64,000 bases of DNA from an uncultured Bacteroidaceae bacterium (GCA_905234125.1 CAJOGQ010000026.1:1-64000); one strand, 5' to 3'; shown: positions 1-9,687, counted from the stretch's first letter. Numbers and translations: made by a program. Notes: generated from the letters alone by a model not told the origin.

Positions 1-37
1 GCAATTCATTATTAACTAATTTCAAAATTAAAGCATT

Positions 38-406
38 ATGAAAAAGTTTTTATTAGCTATCATGTTGCTTTTTGCAACCAACGTCACAACTATGATGGCT
101 GATGATGTTAATACAGTATGGACTACCAGAAAGTACGTATACCATGATGTGTATGTGAATAGTGGTAAAACTTTACGGATAACCAACGACATTAACTTTT
201 ATAGAGGAGTTACTCTTAATCTCTCATCAGGAAGTAAACTGATTGTTGATGGCGCCACATTGACAGATGTGGATATCAATTTCATTGGAACTACAGGCAC
301 TTCCATACAAATTCTTCATAATGGTGCAATAAACTATGTGGACAATCAAGATTTTGTTGTACCTTTGGGCGTAACATTAGATATCGATTATGGAAAAATC
401 AATTAG
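38..406 (+). CDS. small secreted protein, function unknown
   Basis: The 122-residue product begins MKKFLLAIMLLFATNVTTMMA, a Sec signal peptide (short basic start, hydrophobic core, small residues before the cleavage site). The mature part is rich in V, I, T, N and D, with strand-like runs such as VTLNLSSGSKLIVDGATL that resemble turns of a right-handed beta-helix or adhesin stalk. No catalytic motif is visible and I do not recognise the family. Its last bases overlap the longest reading of the next gene, so the two are probably co-transcribed. It could also be a truncated N-terminal piece of a longer surface protein, because beta-solenoid proteins are usually much longer. Confidence 0.6.
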   Translation: MKKFLLAIMLLFATNVTTMMADDVNTVWTTRKYVYHDVYVNSGKTLRITNDINFYRGVTLNLSSGSKLIVDGATLTDVDINFIGTTGTSIQILHNGAINYVDNQDFVVPLGVTLDIDYGKIN

Positions 407-410
407 GCGT

Positions 411-2375
411 ATGAGAAGTTTATTGTTTTTTATCTTGTTCTGCTGTGGCATCAGCATGAAGGCTACGGAAATTGATGGGTTAAAGTATGTCCTCTATTCA
501 GACCATACGGCCATGATAACTAACGACAACCAATGGGAAGGAGAATTGGACATTCCCGAGCAAGTGACCTACAAAGGCGAGGTCTATACCGTAAACAGCT
601 TAGAGTGGCTGGCATTCATGTCATGCAAAACACTGACAAAGGTGAGACTTCCCAAGACCATCAGCAGCATTAAGCATTACGCAGGATGGGATGCTTGCAA
701 GAACCCTTTTGTGCAATGCACAGCTTTGGAATCCATTGAGGTGGACGAGGAGAATCCTTGGATGTGTTCTGTTGATGGTGTGCTTTTCAACAAAGAAAAG
801 ACTTGGCTGTATAGCTATCCTGCAGGTGCGAAGAGGGAAGCCTACGACATTCCAGAGGGTGTGGAACGGATTGGGATGGATGCGTTTGCCTACAATCCTT
901 ATCTCACATCCGTATATATGCCTAATAGTGTTACATCCACGGATGGCGGCACGTTTGCTAATTGCAAGAATATCAGTTCCATCAGGCTCTCCGAAAATCT
1001 CAAATATTTCACAGCTTATACGTTTGATCATTGCGAGAGCCTTCATTTTCTCGACATCCCTGCAAGCGTAGGTAGATTTTGCGAGAGCGAATTCCGTCGG
1101 AGTCCCATTAAGACGCTTGTCATCAGAGGTTCTTTCAATGAACTGCGCACAGATACTTTCTATTCCATGGACGATGAGGTCGTCATCTATGTGCAGAAGT
1201 CTGAGATTGAGAAATTCAAGAAAGTGTTCTCTGGAACAATACGGCCATTGGAGGAATATCAGGAAATTCAAGAACCAGAGTATCGCCCCTTCATCGAGGA
1301 AGGAAAGGTGTGGAAGGTGGGACATTTTAATGAAGAGACAGATATATGTAATGCTTTCTATTATTATTACTTTGATGGCGACACAATTGTGGGAGGGAAA
1401 CCCTGCAAGCGGATGATGTGCAGAAAAGTAATCATTGAAAACTTGATAGACGATTATCCTTTCACTCCCGAATCCACTAATTATGCGGGAGCCTTCTATG
1501 AGGAAAATAGACAGGTCTATATCGCCCTGCCAAACGATGAGGAGTTCTTATTGTTGTATGATTTCAAAAGCGAGGTGGGTGACACCATCGATGTCCATTC
1601 TGCTCATCTTTTTAATGGGAAGAAGACTATTTCTGGCGTTATTGTCGATAAAGGGGAGTTGGTGATTCCAGTCTATAAAGGGAACTATGTGAAGGTGAAG
1701 GTGAAAAACCCTTATGGAGACCCCGCTGAGGATATAGAGAACCGATGGTTGGAAGGTGTTGGTACGGATGAAGAACCCACACTCGGTCTCTTTTTGCCCA
1801 TAGAAGGCTATTCCGCTGATCTATTTTCCTGCACCGTCGGCGATGAAGTCCTCTATAAGAACCCATACTTTGAAGACCTCTATCCTGATATTGAAAGCGG
1901 TGAAACCACTCACACACCCACTGCCAAGAGGCGTGTGGACTTCACCCACGTGGTGAAGAAAAAGCCAAAGGCTCCTCAGAGAAGGGTTCAGGAGAGTGAA
2001 GATGTGGCCGTATCAGGCGAATACACTCAGACGGCACTGACGATTGACCTCGGCACCCTGCAAGACACTTATGTTGTCACCATTACCGACCCATCGGGGC
2101 AGTCCGTCTATGCCAAGGATGTGAAGACCAACCGCGTGCTGGCGCTCGACATCGACATCTCAGCTTACAACACGGAAGATGCCTACACCATAACCCTGGA
2201 GAATGAGGACGAAATCTTCGAAGGCAATTTCCGCCTGTCCGACCTGACGAGCATCCACGAAGTGACCACACCTCGCACTCCATCCGATGTCTATCATGAC
2301 CTCATGGGCCGTCGTGTCACCACTCCAACCAAGGGCATCTATATCCATAATGGGAAGAAGGTGTTGGTGAAATAA
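411..2375 (+). CDS. BspA-like leucine-rich-repeat surface protein
   Basis: The start at 411 is preferred over 390 because it places MRSLLFFILFCCGISMKA at the N-terminus as a signal peptide and avoids overlap with the upstream gene; the product is then 654 residues. Residues about 50-260 hold LRR_5/BspA-type repeats (for example FANCKNISSIRLSENLKYF and FDHCESLHFLDIPASV). A long middle region of unknown fold follows. The C-terminus has a beta-sandwich-like stretch and ends DLMGRRVTTPTKGIYIHNGK, the tail typical of Prevotella surface and secreted proteins, probably a sorting signal for type IX-like export. BspA-family proteins are linked to adhesion; a role here is inferred from the family only. 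Confidence 0.8.
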   Translation: MRSLLFFILFCCGISMKATEIDGLKYVLYSDHTAMITNDNQWEGELDIPEQVTYKGEVYTVNSLEWLAFMSCKTLTKVRLPKTISSIKHYAGWDACKNPFVQCTALESIEVDEENPWMCSVDGVLFNKEKTWLYSYPAGAKREAYDIPEGVERIGMDAFAYNPYLTSVYMPNSVTSTDGGTFANCKNISSIRLSENLKYFTAYTFDHCESLHFLDIPASVGRFCESEFRRSPIKTLVIRGSFNELRTDTFYSMDDEVVIYVQKSEIEKFKKVFSGTIRPLEEYQEIQEPEYRPFIEEGKVWKVGHFNEETDICNAFYYYYFDGDTIVGGKPCKRMMCRKVIIENLIDDYPFTPESTNYAGAFYEENRQVYIALPNDEEFLLLYDFKSEVGDTIDVHSAHLFNGKKTISGVIVDKGELVIPVYKGNYVKVKVKNPYGDPAEDIENRWLEGVGTDEEPTLGLFLPIEGYSADLFSCTVGDEVLYKNPYFEDLYPDIESGETTHTPTAKRRVDFTHVVKKKPKAPQRRVQESEDVAVSGEYTQTALTIDLGTLQDTYVVTITDPSGQSVYAKDVKTNRVLALDIDISAYNTEDAYTITLENEDEIFEGNFRLSDLTSIHEVTTPRTPSDVYHDLMGRRVTTPTKGIYIHNGKKVLVK

Positions 2376-2425
2376 TTTTCAAAAAGACATACAACCCCAA
2401 ATGATAAATGAGGAAATCCTCAAAT
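2376..2425. other. short gap between convergent genes
   Basis: The plus-strand BspA-like gene and the minus-strand pectinase converge here. The gap holds a small AT-rich stem (GAGGAAATCCTC) but no convincing U-tract terminator. Confidence 0.3.
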
Positions 2426-5400
2426 TCACTGCATTCTATTCAGATTTTCCCACCTCACATCCCAGGTGCCATCTTGTGGAAAGCCAGGGTTGTGGGGTGT
2501 GGTGCATCCGTCCCATCCGGCACACATCATGGCAATGGCGGTGAGGAGGGCTCCGTTGCCGGGCAGGTAGAGGCGCAGGCGGTTGGAGGTCTGGAAATTG
2601 TGGCCGGAAACAAGGTAGGTGTTTTTGGTTTGGGGAGTGAGAAGGAGGTCGATGGCGGTTTGTGGGGCGCCTAAGCGAGCGGCGGCCATCGCCATCATGC
2701 CGTAGTCCCATCCCCAAGTGGTTGGCCAGTTCCAATGTTGGGTCACCCAGCGGAGGGTGCTGAGCATGGTGGATGGGTCGTAGGAGGCGCTGTTTGTGGG
2801 GATGAGGGCGCAGGCACCTAAGACAGCGGGATGGTCGGAGTATGCTTCCTGTGGGAGAAGGGCATGAGACTGATTCGAGTCAGGGAGCAGGGAGTGAGAG
2901 GCTGTGGACAGGAGGAGGCCGGCGGTGTAGATGCTGTCGGCTTGGGGGAGAGGGGCAAGGTGATGGATGATGTCGTCCCATTCTGGATGGCGAGGCAGAC
3001 CACGACGGGTGCGCCATTGCTGAGCCATCTGGAGTCCGTAACGCCAATAGGAAAGTTCGAAGGGATGGTCGTAGGAGAAATCTTTGGACATGGATTCCTG
3101 CATGGCGGTGACTCCCTTGAGGTGGTAGAGATGGGTCTTGGGGTCGAGCACAGCATAGTCGGCCATGAAGGCAGCTGTCTCTTCGACCTGCTGGGCATAG
3201 CGGTTGAGGACATCGGCTGTGGGTTGGTGACGATAGATTTCCTCGGCCATATAGATATAATGTGGCTGTTGCCAAATGAGGAAGGAGCCGACATTGGAAG
3301 GTGCTTCACCAGCCCAGGGGTCGGTCATCTTCATCCATCGGACGCCTTTGAATCCTTGACGTTCGGCTATCTTGCGAGCTTCGGGATAGGCGGTCTGATT
3401 GTACCATTCAAGGATGTGGGCAAGATACTGCTGGCGGTTCCACAGGGAGAAATGGACGGCATGCCACCAGGTCATCTCTAAATGGGGACGTCCGAACCAG
3501 GAGTTGTAGGTGAGGCCTGTCTCCTGGGGAGGGGTGTCGCCCGTGCAATTGATGCGCGTGAGGTAGAGGGACTGGATGACGCGTCGTTCGAGTTCAGGAG
3601 CACGGGGATCGGTGCAACGAGAGAAATCGACGATGCCACCTGATAGCCAAAAGGATAAGGGTTTCTGCGTGAAAACTGCAGGAAACGGAGTGTTGGGAGA
3701 GGAGGAAGGGAGAGAGGAGAGGGGTGACAGGTAATGGGCTTCGAGGAGGAGGGTGGAGTCTTTGGGAGTGAGCAAGAAGATGTGGGAGGACTGCTGGTTG
3801 AGGGTGGCCTGGCCTTCCCATTGGAGGAGAAGATGGTAGCGGGTGCTGTCGAGCGTGCGCTCGATGAGGGCTGAGTTGGAGGAAAGGCTGACAATGCGGG
3901 AATGGTGTCGATCGGGCTGTGTCCAGTCGTTGGCATCGTCGGAATGTTTGCCTGTGGGGTAGGAGAAACGGAGGATGACCTGAGCACGTTGGTCGGTCAG
4001 CAGGGGGGAGGTGATGCGATAGAGGATGGCATCGCTGTCTTGGCTACAGGCGGTGGTGACGTGGACGGGTTGGCCATCGGCGGAGAAGGAGGATTCGATG
4101 GTGCCCGTGTAGAGGTGGAGCTCTTGATGGATGTCGGTCAGCGCAGAGAGGGGGATGGGTTGATTATCGGCTGTGTGGAGCTGAAGCCCGATGGTGCCGA
4201 GGTTCAGGCGATGGGGATTGATGCGAAAGTATTGGGTAGCAGATTGTTGACGGCCTCCCAGCTTATACTCCACGGCATAAACCTCAGGGTGGTCGCGATG
4301 AGGGAATTGGAGGGTGCGTTGGGAATCGGAGGGACGAAGCCCGAGCGTGTCAGGAAAGCTGTGCCATCCCCAATCGGACATGGTGGTGAGGGGCACGCCT
4401 TGGGCATAGTCCTCTGGATAGGACTGCATGCCCGTCACATCGACAGTGGTGGCGATGTGGCCATTCCCCACGGACAGCGAAGCCAAAGAATCGGCAGCGG
4501 TGACAATGGGGTTGTTGCGTTGCACCACAGCTTTGCGGTCGATGGGATGGAGGACGGTCTCGATGTCGTAGCCCAACTGCTCCATCTCCAAAGAAGCCCA
4601 AATGAAGGGGCCAATGCCTTTGGCGTCGTTGTCGCGGATGGGCTCGGAGAGGTAATAGGCGAAGGAGCCGTCTCGACGTTTGTTCTCCTTCACATTGGGA
4701 GCCGCTTTCAACACACGAGGACTGACTCCAGGACCGAGGCCTGCCACTGAACAACATTGAGTGAGGGAGAGAGTCTGGTCTTCGTTGATGCGGATGAACT
4801 GACGGATGATGCCCCGATAGGCTTTGATGCCTGCTTCGCGATAGGTCTCGTTCACATAGCCTTTGCGATAGGCTTTCAGGAGGGCATAGGTGAACATGGA
4901 GGAGCAGGTGGACTCGAGGTAATTTTGGGGAGAGGGGCGAGAGGAGAGGGGCGAGGAAGAGGAGGAAGGGGGCGAGTCCATCACTTGGTACCAGAGGCCA
5001 GTGATGGAGTCTTGCCAACGAATGATGGCATCGAGGTCTTTGCGAAGCAGGTCGATGACTTCGCTACGGCGAGGATGGTCGGAAGGAAGCACGTCGAGGA
5101 GTTCGATAAGAGCCATTGTGAACCATCCTTGGGCACGTCCCCAACAATGCTGGCTGAGTCCTGTCTGTGGGTCAGCCCAAAACATCTCGCGAGTCTCGTC
5201 CCATGCGTGGCGATTCAAGCCCGTGGCGGGGTCGAGGGTGCGCTGATAGGTGGTGAGAATCTGATGGATGGCATCGTCATACACCTTCTGAGCCTCTTTC
5301 TTGGGTAGGAACATGGAGGCCGTGAGTACATGGTAAGGAAGCCCCATGAAGATGCCGTCGAGCCACACCTGATAGCTGTAGATGGCCTTGTGCCAGAACA

Positions 5401-7204
5401 CCCCATCCTGCTCTGTGCGAGGCTGGTGTTGCAACTGACGCATCAGCTGTTTCATGGCGAGGAGGTTCTTGGGTTCAGGGTGGTGCTGATACATCCTCGC
5501 CACGAAATGGCCTGTGCGGATGTTGTCGAGGTTGTAATCTTCTAACTGATAGCCACGGATATCACCTTGCACATTGATCATTGTGTCGGTGTAGGTCTGG
5601 CAATAGTCCAATAGACGTTGGTCGCCATAGCGCAGATAGGTGTCGAGGATGCTCTCCAACTCGATGCCCATCACATAACTCCATTTGGGACGTGAGGAGA
5701 AGTCGAGCAAGTAGCTTTGGGGAGTACGCTTCATCTCAGAGTAGGCCATCCATTCGCTGTAGTGCTTGTAGGGAAACTGCTGAAGGACAAGCGACCCATT
5801 GAGGAAGAGGCGGTCGAAGGTGATGTTGCGTGTCTTGCCCGTGATGGTATTGCCCTGTTGCACGCCGTCGAAGCGGCAATTGCAAACGGTGATGTCATGC
5901 ACGTATGTATCTTCGTCAAGACCGATAATCTGAACGCCATACTTGGACTTCTGGCAGGTCACGTTCTCCATCAGCACATTACGAACAGTGGGATAGTTGC
6001 CTCGACAGCAGATTTCATTGTGCTCGTAGTCAAGGTTGATCTTCAGCACCGACTCGCCACATTGTCCCACCTCGATGTCTTTCACGTAGATGTTTTCGAT
6101 GATGCCTCCACGACAGGAGTTCGTCTTGATGCGTAAGACACGGTCGAGATGAGGGGAGTCCATCACACAGTCGTGGGCAATCACATTGCGACATCCACCG
6201 CTGATTTCAGAGCCGATCACCACCCCACCATGTCCATTCTTCATCTCGCAATGACGGATGATGATGTTCTGTGAGGGCATGGCACGTTCACGTCCGTCGC
6301 GATTGCGTCCGCTCTTGATGGCAATGCAGTCGTCGCCTGTATTGAAGAAACAATGTTCGATGAGCACACGGTCGCAAGATTCAGGGTCGCATCCATCACC
6401 ATTGGGACCATCGTTGTTGATGTGTACGCCTCTGACTGTCACATCAGTCGATTTCAGAGGATGAATGACCCAGAAGGGAGAACGCAACAGGGTGACATCC
6501 TCAATCAGAATGCGCTGGCACTGGTTAAAGCCGATGAGCTGGGGACGCATGCCATCCTTGGCCGTGAAGGTACGGGCGGCTGTGGGGCGTCCCTTGCTGT
6601 CCGTCATGGGCTCGCCATCCTCTCCATTCTGGAGCAGACGTGCACGACCTCCCAATTTTTGACTGACAATGCCCTCCTTCCATCCATATTTGGTGGCACC
6701 ACACCAAGGCCACCAGGTTTCGCGAGTGCCTCCACCATCAATGGTGCCCTTGCCAGACAGGGCGATGTCGTGTGCCTTGAAAGCATAAATGCAGGGTGAG
6801 AGATTGTAGCAATCCAAACCTTCCCAAGAGGTTTCCACGATGGGATAGAGTTCGGGCTGGAACACGAACTCCAGCACGGCACCCTTTTCCACCATCAGTC
6901 GGACACCACTTTTCATCTCGATGGCACCCGTCTTGAAGGTCTGACCAGCCGGCACTATCACCCTACCCCCTCCTCGCTTCGAACACTTGTCGATGGCGCG
7001 TTGGATGGCCTTCTGGTTCTGAACAGCCGTAGCGGATGGCTTGGCACCATAGTTGAGGATGTTGTATGGCGTCTCTTGGATGCGGGGTTGCTGGATGCTC
7101 TGTTCTATCTGCCGTTCAAGCGCATCATCCCAGCCATCGGCCAATGCGACAGCTGGGATGAAGAGTGTGGCGATGAGAACGAGCCTATGCAATAAACTTC
7201 TCAT
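2426..7204 (-). CDS. GH28-GH105-six-hairpin fused pectin-degrading enzyme
   Basis: This 1592-residue protein has a signal peptide (MRSLLHRLVLIATLFIPAVALA). Residues about 45-460 are a GH28 polygalacturonase-type beta-helix: NTGDDCIAIKSG near 288-299 carries the catalytic aspartates and GHGGVVIGSE near 324-333 the conserved histidine. Residues about 480-880 are a GH105 unsaturated uronyl hydrolase-type (alpha/alpha)6 barrel with QVWLDGIFMGLPY and CWGRAQGWFTMALIE. From about 890 a third module starts with SLSVGNGHIATTVDVTG and contains a long Trp-rich helical region (YNSWFGRPHLEMTWWHAVHF) resembling GH65/GH95-like six-hairpin glycosidases; its family is not certain. GH28 and GH105 are normally separate enzymes acting in sequence on pectin, so the fusion would cut the chain and trim the products. 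Low-complexity Ser/Pro runs encoded by 7-bp-period tracts interrupt it, one within the GH105 module. It begins 22 bp after the upstream oxidoreductase operon on the same strand; I saw no separate promoter. Confidence 0.8.
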   Translation of the reverse strand: MRSLLHRLVLIATLFIPAVALADGWDDALERQIEQSIQQPRIQETPYNILNYGAKPSATAVQNQKAIQRAIDKCSKRGGGRVIVPAGQTFKTGAIEMKSGVRLMVEKGAVLEFVFQPELYPIVETSWEGLDCYNLSPCIYAFKAHDIALSGKGTIDGGGTRETWWPWCGATKYGWKEGIVSQKLGGRARLLQNGEDGEPMTDSKGRPTAARTFTAKDGMRPQLIGFNQCQRILIEDVTLLRSPFWVIHPLKSTDVTVRGVHINNDGPNGDGCDPESCDRVLIEHCFFNTGDDCIAIKSGRNRDGRERAMPSQNIIIRHCEMKNGHGGVVIGSEISGGCRNVIAHDCVMDSPHLDRVLRIKTNSCRGGIIENIYVKDIEVGQCGESVLKINLDYEHNEICCRGNYPTVRNVLMENVTCQKSKYGVQIIGLDEDTYVHDITVCNCRFDGVQQGNTITGKTRNITFDRLFLNGSLVLQQFPYKHYSEWMAYSEMKRTPQSYLLDFSSRPKWSYVMGIELESILDTYLRYGDQRLLDYCQTYTDTMINVQGDIRGYQLEDYNLDNIRTGHFVARMYQHHPEPKNLLAMKQLMRQLQHQPRTEQDGVFWHKAIYSYQVWLDGIFMGLPYHVLTASMFLPKKEAQKVYDDAIHQILTTYQRTLDPATGLNRHAWDETREMFWADPQTGLSQHCWGRAQGWFTMALIELLDVLPSDHPRRSEVIDLLRKDLDAIIRWQDSITGLWYQVMDSPPSSSSSPLSSRPSPQNYLESTCSSMFTYALLKAYRKGYVNETYREAGIKAYRGIIRQFIRINEDQTLSLTQCCSVAGLGPGVSPRVLKAAPNVKENKRRDGSFAYYLSEPIRDNDAKGIGPFIWASLEMEQLGYDIETVLHPIDRKAVVQRNNPIVTAADSLASLSVGNGHIATTVDVTGMQSYPEDYAQGVPLTTMSDWGWHSFPDTLGLRPSDSQRTLQFPHRDHPEVYAVEYKLGGRQQSATQYFRINPHRLNLGTIGLQLHTADNQPIPLSALTDIHQELHLYTGTIESSFSADGQPVHVTTACSQDSDAILYRITSPLLTDQRAQVILRFSYPTGKHSDDANDWTQPDRHHSRIVSLSSNSALIERTLDSTRYHLLLQWEGQATLNQQSSHIFLLTPKDSTLLLEAHYLSPLSSLPSSSPNTPFPAVFTQKPLSFWLSGGIVDFSRCTDPRAPELERRVIQSLYLTRINCTGDTPPQETGLTYNSWFGRPHLEMTWWHAVHFSLWNRQQYLAHILEWYNQTAYPEARKIAERQGFKGVRWMKMTDPWAGEAPSNVGSFLIWQQPHYIYMAEEIYRHQPTADVLNRYAQQVEETAAFMADYAVLDPKTHLYHLKGVTAMQESMSKDFSYDHPFELSYWRYGLQMAQQWRTRRGLPRHPEWDDIIHHLAPLPQADSIYTAGLLLSTASHSLLPDSNQSHALLPQEAYSDHPAVLGACALIPTNSASYDPSTMLSTLRWVTQHWNWPTTWGWDYGMMAMAAARLGAPQTAIDLLLTPQTKNTYLVSGHNFQTSNRLRLYLPGNGALLTAIAMMCAGWDGCTTPHNPGFPQDGTWDVRWENLNRMQ
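2874..2901. repeat. 7-bp-period tract inside the pectinase
   Basis: Four 7-bp units (ttcgagt, cagggag, cagggag, tgagagg) lie within the third module of the fused pectinase and encode part of a Ser/Leu/Pro-rich loop. Confidence 0.55.
3695..3729. repeat. purine-rich 7-bp-period tract inside the pectinase
   Basis: Five degenerate 7-bp units (gggagag, gaggaag, ggagaga, ggagagg, ggtgaca) encode a Ser/Pro/Leu-rich stretch in the third module on the minus strand. Confidence 0.55.
4927..4975. repeat. seven-unit 7-bp repeat inside the GH105 module
   Basis: Seven consecutive 7-bp units (ggggaga, ggggcga, gaggaga, ggggcga, ggaagag, gaggaag, ggggcga) encode the SPPSSSSSPLSSRPSP linker between QVMD and YLESTCSSMF. 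Ordinary GH105 proteins have only a short turn at this point, so this looks like an in-frame insertion. Confidence 0.75.
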
Positions 7205-7226
7205 GTCAACCTTATAAAAGATGTGA

Positions 7227-7772
7227 TCAATTCATTTTCTTGATGAGCTCCATTCCTCTTCGGATGGCTTCCTCATTCATGGGAATGAGCTTGTGGTGGC
7301 GTTCTGGAAGTGCCTTATGAAGTCCCTTCACCACGTCTTCCACCGTTGCGATGGGACGCACTTTGAGAAATCCGCCCAAGACGAGCATATTGAACACTTT
7401 CGAGTTGCCAGTGCGGGCAGCCTCTTCCATCGCGTCGATACGATAGACGTTGATGTCGTCACGCTTAGGTGGCTGGATGATGGAGTGTCCGTCGTAGATG
7501 ATGGTGCCACCAGGCTTGATCTGTGGCTCGAACTTCTCCAAGGAAGGCTGGTTGAGCACAATGGCCGTGTCGTAAGCACTTACGATGGGCGAACTGACCA
7601 TCTCGTCGCTGACGATGACCGTCACGTTGGCTGTACCGCCACGCTGTTCTGGACCATAAGCGGGCATCCAACTCACCTGCTTGTCTTCCATAATGCCGGC
7701 ATAGGCAAGAATCTTGCCCATAGAGAGGACACCTTGTCCTCCAAAGCCTGATATGATGATTTCTTCAGTCAT
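7227..7772 (-). CDS. 2-oxoacid:ferredoxin oxidoreductase, gamma subunit
   Basis: The 181 residues match the gamma subunit of the 2-oxoacid:acceptor oxidoreductase family: EIIISGFGGQGVLSMGKILA at the N-terminus is its glycine-rich signature, and PEQRGGTANVTVIVSD follows. The subunit helps form the CoA-handling part of the complex that decarboxylates 2-oxoacids to acyl-CoA and reduces ferredoxin in the cytoplasm. It is last in a compact minus-strand operon (synthetase, TPR protein, ferredoxin subunit, alpha, beta, gamma) and starts 4 bp after the beta gene. The substrate cannot be read from this subunit; 2-oxoisovalerate or 2-oxoglutarate are the family alternatives. Confidence 0.9.
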   Translation of the reverse strand: MTEEIIISGFGGQGVLSMGKILAYAGIMEDKQVSWMPAYGPEQRGGTANVTVIVSDEMVSSPIVSAYDTAIVLNQPSLEKFEPQIKPGGTIIYDGHSIIQPPKRDDINVYRIDAMEEAARTGNSKVFNMLVLGGFLKVRPIATVEDVVKGLHKALPERHHKLIPMNEEAIRRGMELIKKMN

Positions 7773-7776
7773 AGTT

Positions 7777-8547
7777 TTATTCCTTTACCGTATTTTTGAG
7801 GTCTCCCAGAGGATAATAGGGGAACATGTTGTCCACCATCCACTGATTGGCTTGTTCTGGCGTCATCTTCCAACCTGAAGCACAGGTGGAGACAATCTCA
7901 ACCAGAGACGCACCCTTCTTGTTCATCGAGTTCTCGAATGCCTGACGGATGGCCTTCTTCGCCTTACGAATGTTTGCCACTGTGTTGACAGCCTGACGGG
8001 TTACATAACAAGTGCCTTCGAGGTTGACAGCCAAATCGGTGATGTGGAGAGGATATCCGTGCAAGTCTGCCTGACGACCGTAAGGACAGGTGGCAGTCTT
8101 CATGCCCATGAGGGTGGTAGGAGCCATTTGTCCACCAGTCATGCCATAGATGGCATTGTTAATGAAAATCATGGCTATGTTCTCACCACGATTGAGGGCG
8201 TGAATGGTCTCGCCTGTACCGATACAAGCCATATCGCCATCACCCTGATAGGTGAAGACAAGTTTGTTGGGCCACAGACGCTTGATGGCAGAAGCACAGG
8301 CAGGAGCACGTCCGTGACTGGCTTCAATCCAATCGACATCCACATAACGATAGGCAAACACGGCACAACCCACAGGGCAGATGGCGATGGTGTCTTCTTC
8401 CATGCCCATCTCCTCAATGATTTCAGCCACCAACTTATGCACCACACCATGACTACAGCCTGGGCAGTAGTGCATCGGCGTTTCGTTCATCAGCGTTGGC
8501 TTGCCATAAATCCTGTTCTCAGGTACTATTAATTGTTCTTTTGTCAT
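7777..8547 (-). CDS. 2-oxoacid:ferredoxin oxidoreductase, beta subunit (TPP-binding)
   Basis: The 256-residue product carries the thiamine-pyrophosphate motif GDGDMACIGTGETIHALNRG followed by NNAIYGMTGGQMAPTT, and the N-terminal YCPGCSHGVVHKL typical of beta subunits. It binds TPP and a [4Fe-4S] cluster and performs the decarboxylation step. It lies 3 bp downstream of the alpha gene and 4 bp upstream of the gamma gene, consistent with translational coupling and fixed stoichiometry. Length is usual for VOR/KOR beta subunits. Confidence 0.92.
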   Translation of the reverse strand: MTKEQLIVPENRIYGKPTLMNETPMHYCPGCSHGVVHKLVAEIIEEMGMEEDTIAICPVGCAVFAYRYVDVDWIEASHGRAPACASAIKRLWPNKLVFTYQGDGDMACIGTGETIHALNRGENIAMIFINNAIYGMTGGQMAPTTLMGMKTATCPYGRQADLHGYPLHITDLAVNLEGTCYVTRQAVNTVANIRKAKKAIRQAFENSMNKKGASLVEIVSTCASGWKMTPEQANQWMVDNMFPYYPLGDLKNTVKE

Positions 8548-8550
8548 AAT

Positions 8551-9687
8551 CTACTTCATCCAATAGCCTTTCGGCCAGTTGTTACTCATTCTTTCGCGTG
8601 CCATGCTCTTGAAATCCTCAGCAATTTCCATAGGTGAGGAAACCATACCACCTGAACGTCCAGAGTGGAAGACGGTTGCCTGACCTTCAGTGGCGAGGCG
8701 TACATCGTGAATCAGCTGACCCTCGCTTTGCTCTACACAAAGGATGCTCTTGATGCGTTCGGAGAGTTGGCTGATGATCTTGTTGGGGAAAGGCCACAAG
8801 GTCTTGGGGCGCAACATGCCAATCTTCACACCAGCCTCCTGAAGCATGTCGATGGCTTTCATGCTGATGCGAGAGGAGATGCCGTAGGCGACAATCAGAT
8901 ACTCTGTGTCGTCATCTACCCGATACAGTTCATAATCCACTTCTTCTGCCTCCACCTGACGATACTTGGCAGCCATCTTCTGGTTGCGCTCTTCCATCAC
9001 AGAGGGATCGAATTCCAAAGTGGACATGAAGTTGTATTTTCTGTTCTTCAAGCCGATTCCATTCGTGGCCCAAGGACATTGCTTGGCAATCTCCTCATCC
9101 GTTCGACGAGGACGATAAGGAGGCAGTTGCACCTTCTCCATCATTTGGCCGAGCACACCGTCAGACAGCACGATGACAGGCATACGCCACTTGAACGTCA
9201 GTTCTGCAGCCTTGCCCATGCAGTCACTCATCTCCTGCACGCTGTTTGGAGCGAGCACGATGGTGTGGTAGTCACCGTTTCCACCACCATATACTGCCTG
9301 ATAGTAGTCTGCCTGACCTGGCTGGATGGTGCCCAAACCTGGACCGCCACGACCCACGCTGACAATCACGCCAGGCAGTTCGTTACCAGCCATGTAGCTG
9401 AGTCCTTCCTGCATCAGTGCGATGCCAGGAGACGAACTGGAAGTGAACACCAGTTTTCCTGTACAACCAGCACCATACAACATATTGATGGAAGCCAACT
9501 CGCTTTCTGCCTGAAGCACAACCATGCCTGTAGTTTCCCAAGGCTTGTCGGCGGCGAGTGTCTCCAGCACTTCACTCTGTGGGGTGATAGGATAGCCGAA
9601 GAAACCGTCGTATCCATAGCGGATGGCGGCCTTGGCAATCACCTCGTTGCCTTTCAGCAACACAATATCATTTTTTTTGTTGTCCAT
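8551..9687 (-). CDS. vorB: 2-oxoacid:ferredoxin oxidoreductase, alpha subunit (VorB type)
   Basis: The 378 residues match VorB-type alpha subunits: LKGNEVIAKAAIRYGYDGFF at the start, then YPITPQSEVLETLA, then TSSSSPGIALMQEGLSYMAG, and a C-terminal domain with MLRPKTLWPFPNK. VorB oxidises or, in reverse, carboxylates branched-chain 2-oxoacids with ferredoxin as electron partner. The gene is 5 bp after the ferredoxin subunit. The linked acyl-CoA synthetase supports a branched-chain or aryl acid substrate, but a 2-oxoglutarate enzyme cannot be excluded from sequence alone. Confidence 0.88.
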   Translation of the reverse strand: MDNKKNDIVLLKGNEVIAKAAIRYGYDGFFGYPITPQSEVLETLAADKPWETTGMVVLQAESELASINMLYGAGCTGKLVFTSSSSPGIALMQEGLSYMAGNELPGVIVSVGRGGPGLGTIQPGQADYYQAVYGGGNGDYHTIVLAPNSVQEMSDCMGKAAELTFKWRMPVIVLSDGVLGQMMEKVQLPPYRPRRTDEEIAKQCPWATNGIGLKNRKYNFMSTLEFDPSVMEERNQKMAAKYRQVEAEEVDYELYRVDDDTEYLIVAYGISSRISMKAIDMLQEAGVKIGMLRPKTLWPFPNKIISQLSERIKSILCVEQSEGQLIHDVRLATEGQATVFHSGRSGGMVSSPMEIAEDFKSMARERMSNNWPKGYWMK

